Assembly (NCBI GenBank): GCA_036271795.1
Contig: DATAZY010000040.1
Span: forward strand, 1 to 28,452
Length of the DNA stretch: 28,452 nucleotides
Direction: 5' to 3'
From: Galbitalea sp036271795
GTDB taxonomy: Bacteria > Actinomycetota > Actinomycetes > Actinomycetales > Microbacteriaceae
The notes under the pieces are model-generated. The model was not told the DNA's origin and did not search any database. It saw nothing but the letters and a program-made list of their open reading frames with translations. The translations under genes and the position numbers were made by a program. The first letter of the stretch is position 1, and each line of letters begins with the position of its first letter. Shown here piece after piece: positions 22,971 to 28,452 of the stretch.

Positions 22971-25900
22971 ATGCACTTGTTATCGGTCTTCAGCCTGCGC
23001 AACCGCGCCCTCATTGCGCTCCTGACGATCGTTATCGGGGTGTTCGGCGCGATTGCGTTGACCAGCCTCAAGCAGGAACTCATCCCCTCGATCCAGCTGC
23101 CGTCCGTCTACATCGTCACGTCCTACCCGGGTGCGTCCCCCGCGGTGGTCAACAACGACGTCAGCACTCCAATCGAAACGGCGATCCAGGGCGTGGAGAA
23201 CCTCGACAGCACGACCGCGACATCCGACACGAACTCGTCGACTGTCACCGCGTCGTTCGACTATGGCACCGACATCGCGACTTCTGAGCAGAAGATCCAG
23301 CTCGCGATCGATCGCATCTCGAACACGCTTCCTGCGGATGTCACACCCCAGGTGATCACGTTCTCGACCACTGACCTCCCCATCATCTCGATGGCGGTCA
23401 CGAGTGACATGGACAAGCACGAGCTTGCCTCAAAGCTCACCAACCTCACCATCACGAACCTGAAGCAGCTCGACGGCGTCAGCAACGTCTCACTGCTCGG
23501 AGCAGTTACCCAGCGCATCACGATCACCCCTGATGCGACGACCCTCGCTGCGGACGGGCTCACGGTGCAGTCGATCAAGACGGCGCTCGCCTCCAACGGC
23601 ACACTGCTCGCGAGCGGCTCCATCACCGAGAACGGCAAAACTCTCACGGTACAGTCGGGCACCAGGATCACCTCGGTATCCGAGCTCGCGGCGGTACCTC
23701 TTATCGGAACGACTTCGACAACGGTGCCCTCGCAGTTCCCAGGTCACAGCACCACCGTGACGACGCCGAAGACCTATCTGCTCTCCGACGTGGCATCCGT
23801 CAAGCGGGTGGATGACCCGGTCACCGGCATCTCCCGGGTCAACGGCAAGCCGTCCGTGACGATCTCCATCACCAAGTCCGCGGCCGGTAACACGGTCACG
23901 GTTTCGAAGGAGGTGCGCGACGCGATCCCGTCGCTCGAGAAGCAGCTCGGCGACAACACGAAGTTCACCGTGGTCACTGACCAGGCCCCGTCAATCACGA
24001 CGTCCATCAACAGCCTCGCCGAGGAGGGCCTGCTCGGTCTCGGATTCGCGGTCATCATCATCCTCGTCTTCCTGTTTTCGATCCGGTCGACCCTTGTCAC
24101 CGCGATCTCGATCCCGGTGTCCGTGCTCATCACCTTCATCGGCATGCAGGCGTCGGGGTACACGCTCAATGTCATTACGCTCGCGGCTCTCACCATCGCG
24201 ATCGGGCGGGTAGTGGATGACTCGATCGTCGTGATCGAGAACATCAAGCGCCACATCGGACTCGGAGAAGAGAAAATCCCCGCGATCCTCGCGGCCGTTC
24301 GAGAGGTCGCGACTGCGGTCACGGCATCCACGATCACGACCGTCGCGGTGTTCCTGCCAATCGCGCTCGTCGGAGGGCTCACGGGTGAACTGTTCCGACC
24401 GTTCGCGCTGACCATCACGATGGCGCTCGCCGCATCGCTGTTCGTCGCGCTGACGATTGTGCCCGTGCTGGCCTACTGGTTCCTCAGGTCGCCGAATGAC
24501 CCACGGCGGAGGCAGCGTCCGGGCGCAGTCGTCGCTGCAATCGCGATCGCCCTGGTGATCGTGGCCATGGCAACCGCAGCTGTCTATTTGACGGTCACGC
24601 TGGTCAATCGTTTCGGAGCGAACGCCGCTCATCCGTTCGCAGGCTGGCTGCGCGTTGCGCTGTTGGCCCTCGTCCCGATCGCCATTCTGGTCGGCCTGAT
24701 CCTCGTCTACCGGCGCGTCAGGGGACCACTTGTCGACTCGCCGCGAGCACGAGCGATGGCCCCGAGCGGTGGCAACGTGTCGGTCGACGAACTCGAACGG
24801 CCGACTCGCCTGCAGAAGGCCTATCTTCCGGTCATCCGCTGGACGCTCAGATTCCCGGCGATCGTTCTGATCGGTGCGATCGTGATTCTCGGAGGCAGTG
24901 CTCTGCTCGCGAGATCCCTCAAGACCGACTTCATCGGCAACAGCGGACAGAACACGCTCACCGTGTCGCAGACTCTCAACGGCTCGGCGAGTCTGGCGGC
25001 CGAGGATGCGGCATCGAAGAAGGTCGAGAGTGTGCTTCGCGGGATCAAGGGCGTCGACACCGTCGAGGTGTCGCTCGGCACCGGCGGCAACTCACTTCGC
25101 GCGGCGTTCTCGGGCGGCGGCTCGACGAGCTATTCACTGACGACGGACCCCAAGGCAGACCAGGAGGCGCTCCAGAACACCATCACGGCGAAGATGAAGG
25201 CCATCAAGGGCGAGGGGACCATCACGGTCTCCGGGGCGTCCGCGGGTCTGACGTCGTCGAACATCGAGGTGGATGTGACGGCCGGGAGCGATGCCGACCT
25301 TCGCAAGGCATCCGACGCGCTTATCGCGAAAGTCAGCAAGGTCAACGGCATCTCGAGCGTCTCAAGCAACCTCTCGGCGTCGCTGCCGTATATCGCGGTC
25401 GAGATCAATCGTGCGGCGGCGGCAAACGACGGGCTGACCGAGATCGCCGTGGGCACCGCCGTCACCCAGGCGATGAACCCCAGCTCGAGCGGGAGCATCG
25501 TCATCGGCGACACGACACTGTCGATCTACATTCGCAACACGGATGCCCCGACGACCACTGCCGCGCTGAAGAACTTCTCGATCGCCACTCCGCTCGGGAC
25601 CACGGTTCCGCTCTCCGATCTCGCGACCGTGAAGACGGTGAACGGCCCGTCCAGCATCACGACGATCAAAGGCCTGCGCAGCGCGACTATTGAGGCCGTG
25701 CCCGGTACGGACAACGTTGGCAACGCGTCCTCGCTCGTCCAGACGGCCGTTGACAAGACGAAGCTTCCGGCGAGTGCGACGGCAGTACTGGGCGGCTTCA
25801 CATCGCAGCAGGGTGACGCCTTCAGCCAGCTCGGTCTTGCGCTGCTGGCGGCCATCCTGATCGTCTACGTCGTCATGGTGGCCGCTTTCAAGAGCCTGCG

Positions 25901-26378
25901 ACAACCGCTGCTGCTGCTCGTGTCGATCCCGTTCGCGGCGACCGGAGGCATCATCCTGCAGGTCGTCTCCGGAGTCCCGCTCGGGGTGGCGTCGCTCATC
26001 GGCGTGCTCATGCTCGTCGGCATCGTGGTCACCAATGCGATCGTCCTCGTCGACCTCATCAACCAGTACCGGCTTCGGGGGATGAAGGTCGGTGACGCGA
26101 TCGTGCACGGTGCGAGCAGGCGACTTCGCCCCATCCTGATGACCGCGCTGGCGACGATTTTCGCCCTGTTGCCGCTGGGACTCGGGCTATCCGGTCACGG
26201 CGGGTTCATCTCGCAGCCGCTCGCGATCGTCGTGATCGGCGGCCTCGTTTCGTCGACGCTACTGACGCTGGTGGTACTGCCGGTCCTCTACTACCTCGTC
26301 GAGGGAGCGAAGGAGCGGCGCGATGACCGCCGTGCGGCCGAAGCCGACAAACCCTCGCCACAGACGGTCGAAGCCTAG
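22971..26378 (+). CDS. RND (HAE1/SwrC-like) efflux transporter
   Basis: A 1135-residue proton-driven exporter of the AcrB/SwrC family. Helix 1 is at about residues 12-30, then PSVYIVTSYPGASP opens the first extracellular porter domain. The TM4 motif VVDDSIVVIENIKRH (near 415-430) keeps the two Asp residues of the proton relay. In the matching helix of the second half the motif is IVVTNAIVLVD, where AcrB has Lys940, so that Lys is Thr, as in SwrC-type Gram-positive pumps. Between TM6 and TM7 residues 518-583 hold two extra hydrophobic helices. No membrane-fusion or outer-membrane partner is nearby, so it probably works alone, moving a lipophilic substrate across the membrane. Its stop overlaps the GNAT stop (CTAG). 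Confidence 0.92.
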   Translation: MHLLSVFSLRNRALIALLTIVIGVFGAIALTSLKQELIPSIQLPSVYIVTSYPGASPAVVNNDVSTPIETAIQGVENLDSTTATSDTNSSTVTASFDYGTDIATSEQKIQLAIDRISNTLPADVTPQVITFSTTDLPIISMAVTSDMDKHELASKLTNLTITNLKQLDGVSNVSLLGAVTQRITITPDATTLAADGLTVQSIKTALASNGTLLASGSITENGKTLTVQSGTRITSVSELAAVPLIGTTSTTVPSQFPGHSTTVTTPKTYLLSDVASVKRVDDPVTGISRVNGKPSVTISITKSAAGNTVTVSKEVRDAIPSLEKQLGDNTKFTVVTDQAPSITTSINSLAEEGLLGLGFAVIIILVFLFSIRSTLVTAISIPVSVLITFIGMQASGYTLNVITLAALTIAIGRVVDDSIVVIENIKRHIGLGEEKIPAILAAVREVATAVTASTITTVAVFLPIALVGGLTGELFRPFALTITMALAASLFVALTIVPVLAYWFLRSPNDPRRRQRPGAVVAAIAIALVIVAMATAAVYLTVTLVNRFGANAAHPFAGWLRVALLALVPIAILVGLILVYRRVRGPLVDSPRARAMAPSGGNVSVDELERPTRLQKAYLPVIRWTLRFPAIVLIGAIVILGGSALLARSLKTDFIGNSGQNTLTVSQTLNGSASLAAEDAASKKVESVLRGIKGVDTVEVSLGTGGNSLRAAFSGGGSTSYSLTTDPKADQEALQNTITAKMKAIKGEGTITVSGASAGLTSSNIEVDVTAGSDADLRKASDALIAKVSKVNGISSVSSNLSASLPYIAVEINRAAAANDGLTEIAVGTAVTQAMNPSSSGSIVIGDTTLSIYIRNTDAPTTTAALKNFSIATPLGTTVPLSDLATVKTVNGPSSITTIKGLRSATIEAVPGTDNVGNASSLVQTAVDKTKLPASATAVLGGFTSQQGDAFSQLGLALLAAILIVYVVMVAAFKSLRQPLLLLVSIPFAATGGIILQVVSGVPLGVASLIGVLMLVGIVVTNAIVLVDLINQYRLRGMKVGDAIVHGASRRLRPILMTALATIFALLPLGLGLSGHGGFISQPLAIVVIGGLVSSTLLTLVVLPVLYYLVEGAKERRDDRRAAEADKPSPQTVEA

Positions 26379-26830
26379 GCCAGCGTCTTCTCGTAACAGA
26401 CGCTGTTCGGGTCGCCAGCGTACTTGCCGAAGTTGGGAATGAGGCGGTAGCCGCTGCGCTCGTAGAGCCGGAGGGCCGAATCCTGAAGCGGGCCGGTCTC
26501 GAGCTGGACGGTCCCAATGTCGTGGGCCGTCGCGAAGTCCTCGAGCGCCCGAATCAGGTCAGCCGCGATTCCACGGCCGCGTGCCTCCGGGAGCACGAAC
26601 ATCCGTTTCAGTTCCGCGGAGCCGTCGCGGCGGTCGACGAGTGCCGCCATCCCGAGCGCAATCCCGCCATCCCGTGCAGCGAAGACGGTGACCTCGGGGC
26701 GTTCGAGCTCCTCGACGGCCAGAAGGTGGCTGCTCTCTGGCGGGTAGAGACCGAGGGTGAACTCGTCGCCCTGGCGCATGAGTTCGAGCAGATCGTCCTG
26801 GCGAGGGGCTTCAATGGTGATGGTCAGCAC
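26375..26830 (-). CDS. GNAT family N-acetyltransferase
   Basis: A 151-residue single-domain GNAT. The strand LKRMFVLPE leads into the acetyl-CoA loop ARGRGIA (83-89), LETG is at 110-113 and LYERSGY at 122-128. It resembles the GNAT at 964-1446 strongly in motif A, in LETG...YER-x-GYR-x-IPNFG, and in the S-x-CYE ending, so the two are paralogues. The start is the GTG at 26828-26830 with GCAGGTG upstream, 11 bases after the esterase stop, so the genes form an operon in the order esterase, GNAT. The acceptor substrate is unknown. It shares its stop bases with the opposing RND gene. Confidence 0.88.
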   Translation of the reverse strand: MLTITIEAPRQDDLLELMRQGDEFTLGLYPPESSHLLAVEELERPEVTVFAARDGGIALGMAALVDRRDGSAELKRMFVLPEARGRGIAADLIRALEDFATAHDIGTVQLETGPLQDSALRLYERSGYRLIPNFGKYAGDPNSVCYEKTLA

Positions 26831-26841
26831 GACACCTGCCG

Positions 26842-27813
26842 CTAGGGTGACGCGATCGCAGCGTCGCCGAGCGTCCGTTTGAAGAAGTCCAGGATGTCCT
26901 GCTTCAGCTCGGGGTCGAGGATCGCAACCGAGTGACGGTCGCCCGGCCTCGTCATGAAAATCGTCGGGATGCCGGCCTTGCGGAGGGCGTCGACGAACCG
27001 CTGCGATTGCACCAGGGGAATCCGCTCATTGGTGGACTGTGCGACGAAGAACGGTGGATCGGAAGATGCGACATGGAAGATCGGTGAAGCGGCTCTCGCC
27101 TGCGGGCACTGTGCGTACGACGCGCAGCCCAGGTAGCTCAGCTCGTACGGGTAGAAGTCGGTCTGTTCCAGCCCGTTGGCCGTGAGATCGATCGGTCCAC
27201 TGAGTTCTGCCACGGCCTGGACCCGATCGCCCTGATCCAGCGGGCCCGTTCCCGTCACGCCAAGGAGCGAAACCAGGTTGCCACCTGCCGAACCGCCGAA
27301 CGCGCCGATCCGCGCCGGGTTGATGGCGTACGCGGTGATTCTGGTCGGGCTCCTCAGCCATCGGACCGCGGTCTCGAGATCGTCGATGCCCGCCGGAAAC
27401 ACGTGTGCCGGTGCCAACCGGTAGCCGATCGATGCCGCGACAAAGCCGTTGGATGCCATCCAGCGACAGATCCCGAGCCACTCGGCCGGGTCGCCGTGAG
27501 TCCAGCTGCCGCCGTGGACGAGGATGACCGCGGGCCGGTGAGGGACGCTGGGTGTTACCGCACCACCCGGGACGCAGAGATCGAGCAGCAGGGGCGCACC
27601 GTCGGCCTCACCAAATTGGACGTTGTCAAAAACCCGAACGGCTGCCGTGGTCGCGACTTCTGCTCGAACGACCGGTTTCTGCACGTGCGGGATCGCAGGG
27701 GCGCTGGCGTGCGAACTTGCCGTGACTGCGCAACCGCCAATGAGGATTCCGACGATGCCGACCGCGACAATGGCCACGCCAGCCCGGGTTCGCCGGATGA
27801 ATCTGTGGGACAT
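26842..27813 (-). CDS. Lipoprotein alpha/beta-hydrolase (esterase/BD-FAE-like)
   Basis: A 323-residue exported esterase. The start is the ATG at 27811-27813, 25 codons inside the longest frame, because it gives a proper signal (RFIRRTRAG plus a hydrophobic core) and the lipobox IGGC with lipidated Cys28. The hydrolase fold has the oxyanion motif HGGSW (100-104), the nucleophile elbow GGSAGG (173-178, Ser175) and the catalytic His294 in GDRHS. The acid position in the usual D-x-x-V-P loop reads Asn262-Glu-Arg-Ile-Pro, so the canonical Asp is absent and Glu263 may replace it. Cys pairs (80/115, 230/236) could form disulfides. It probably cleaves esters at the cell surface. Confidence 0.87.
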   Translation of the reverse strand: MSHRFIRRTRAGVAIVAVGIVGILIGGCAVTASSHASAPAIPHVQKPVVRAEVATTAAVRVFDNVQFGEADGAPLLLDLCVPGGAVTPSVPHRPAVILVHGGSWTHGDPAEWLGICRWMASNGFVAASIGYRLAPAHVFPAGIDDLETAVRWLRSPTRITAYAINPARIGAFGGSAGGNLVSLLGVTGTGPLDQGDRVQAVAELSGPIDLTANGLEQTDFYPYELSYLGCASYAQCPQARAASPIFHVASSDPPFFVAQSTNERIPLVQSQRFVDALRKAGIPTIFMTRPGDRHSVAILDPELKQDILDFFKRTLGDAAIASP

Positions 27814-28113
27814 GATGGGGGACAGACTATGTGGAATTCTGCGCAATGCAGTAACGTAGCAAGGTCGGCTCAAGGCACGGCGCGTCAAGCGCCAAGGGTT
27901 TTGTCAGTCTTGCGGGCCGGATTGCCAGCGAATCCGCTGGTGAAAATCACACGAATGTATGTGACGGCCTCGGTCAATGAAGCTCCCTTAGTTGGGATCG
28001 CCCGGGTTCTAGTGGTGCTTGTTCAGGCTGTGAAATAAGCAGCGAGTTGTTGAACGCGTGCACCGCGTCGCAGTAATGCGCCATGCACGAAGTAAACAAA
28101 TCTGAAAGTAGTC
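27814..28113. other. 300-base intergenic region between divergent genes
   Basis: This is the longest gap in the window. It must hold the esterase promoter (minus; TAGTCT ending about 10 bases before the ATG is a weak candidate) and the promoter of the right-hand gene. I find no tRNA or good open frame in it. A 5-bp stem GGCGC/GCGCC (27879-27893) followed by a short T-run is too weak to call. Confidence 0.5.
28050..28079 (+). promoter_or_regulatory. Candidate promoter of the right-edge gene
   Basis: TTGAAC (28050-28055) and TAATGC (28074-28079) are separated by 18 bases and lie 34 bases before the ATG at 28114. It is the best sigma-A-like match in the gap. Confidence 0.4.
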
Positions 28114-28452
28114 ATGCCTCCCTTCAACAAGTCCGCGCCCAAGCGCGCGGCCAATTCGACTTCTGGCGACCGCAAGGCCGGCAGCAAGGCGGCGGGACAC
28201 CGCGGGTTCCGCGCCGCCGACGGCAGTGCCGCGCCCAAGCAGCGTTGGACGACCTCTGACCGCGCCCAGCGCGCGACCGGCGCCGCGGCATCCGGCGACC
28301 GGAAGCCGTTCCGCGGGCGCGACGCCGACGGCGGACGCCCCGCGCGCGACGACCGACGTCCCGACTGGTCGCCTCGCGAGAAGCCGGCCTACCAGCCGCG
28401 CGGCGAGCGTCCAGCGTATGGCGATCGTCCCGCCCGAACGGAGCGTCCCGCG
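28114..28452 (+). CDS. Disordered Arg/Gly/Pro-rich N-terminus, probably of a DEAD-box RNA helicase (partial)
   Basis: The first 113 residues of a gene continuing past the right edge; no stop occurs. The sequence begins MPPFNKSAPKRAAN and is rich in Arg, Pro, Gly, Ala and Asp. KQRWTTSDRAQRA occurs near residues 48-60. Toward the end there is a degenerate repeat, ERPAYGDRPARTERPA. No folded domain is reached. Long basic disordered heads with RPAYGDRPAR-type repeats occur in DEAD-box RNA helicases of Microbacteriaceae, which is why I favour that; a pseudouridine synthase or rRNA methyltransferase is the main alternative. The start is preceded by a weak GAAAG. Confidence 0.5.
   Translation, partial: MPPFNKSAPKRAANSTSGDRKAGSKAAGHRGFRAADGSAAPKQRWTTSDRAQRATGAAASGDRKPFRGRDADGGRPARDDRRPDWSPREKPAYQPRGERPAYGDRPARTERPA

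Noticed and set aside
27879..27905. GGCGC/GCGCC stem followed by GGGTTTT as a terminator
   Set aside because: The stem is only 5 bp, the T-run is short, and no plus-strand gene lies upstream to be terminated.
28057..28089. CGTGCA...TGCACG inverted repeat before the right-edge gene
   Set aside because: Six-base arms separated by 21 bases are easily due to chance at this GC content.
1..28452. tRNA, rRNA, CRISPR, insertion sequences, prophage or toxin-antitoxin genes
   Set aside because: I read both strands and found no regularly spaced repeats, cloverleaf-like gene, transposase, integrase or phage protein.

Overview
The window is a dense, roughly 60% G+C stretch of ordinary bacterial chromosome, most likely from a high-GC actinobacterium and probably Microbacteriaceae. 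The support is the purM–DUF3073 pair, the SCP-like gene beside purD, Actinobacteria-type regulators (PadR/DUF4097, TipA-like MerR, MocR/YczE), many GTG starts, 4-base ATGA/GTGA couplings, and many start codons sitting 6-8 bases after a -10-like hexamer. I assigned 29 protein genes, two cut by the window edges. I saw no rRNA, tRNA, CRISPR array, insertion sequence or prophage.

Layout. 1-3544 (minus): a truncated P-loop sugar/nucleoside kinase, a secreted FAS1 protein, then the coupled series purD-purC-GNAT. 3581-4755 (plus): an SCP-like protein, a small two-helix membrane protein and a lipoprotein. 4766-7685: purF (minus) divergent from purM (plus), then DUF3073. Four de novo purine genes therefore lie within about 6 kb. 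7818-8912: a CzcO-like flavin oxidoreductase. 8909-15281: a carbohydrate-import operon (binding protein, two permeases, cytosolic debranching-type glycosidase) facing its LacI repressor, with two near-identical operators between them. 15278-18211: a KimA-type potassium transporter followed by two FluC fluoride-channel subunits. 18290-20696: a DUF4097-PadR operon with twin operator repeats, divergent from a TipA-like MerR regulator. 20697-22881: a YczE-type membrane protein divergent from a MocR regulator. 22971-26378: a large SwrC-like RND exporter. 26375-27813: a GNAT and a secreted lipoprotein esterase. 28114-end: the disordered, Arg-rich start of a probable RNA helicase.

How the parts work together. 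The LacI module reads as import of an oligosaccharide and its hydrolysis inside the cell; the ABC ATPase must come from elsewhere. KimA plus the FluC pair is an ion-homeostasis operon. The regulators at 18.3-22.9 kb look mostly autoregulated.

No clearly new multi-gene system is visible. The observations most worth checking are: a tipA-like gene with a strong internal ribosome binding site that should make a separate ligand-binding domain; two perfect 10-bp hairpins inside the 3' end of yczE; a FluC pair whose Phe-box differs in each subunit; an RND pump with an apparent extra transmembrane hairpin; recurrent leaderless-type starts; and a conspicuous excess of the hexamer GGATGC/GCATCC.
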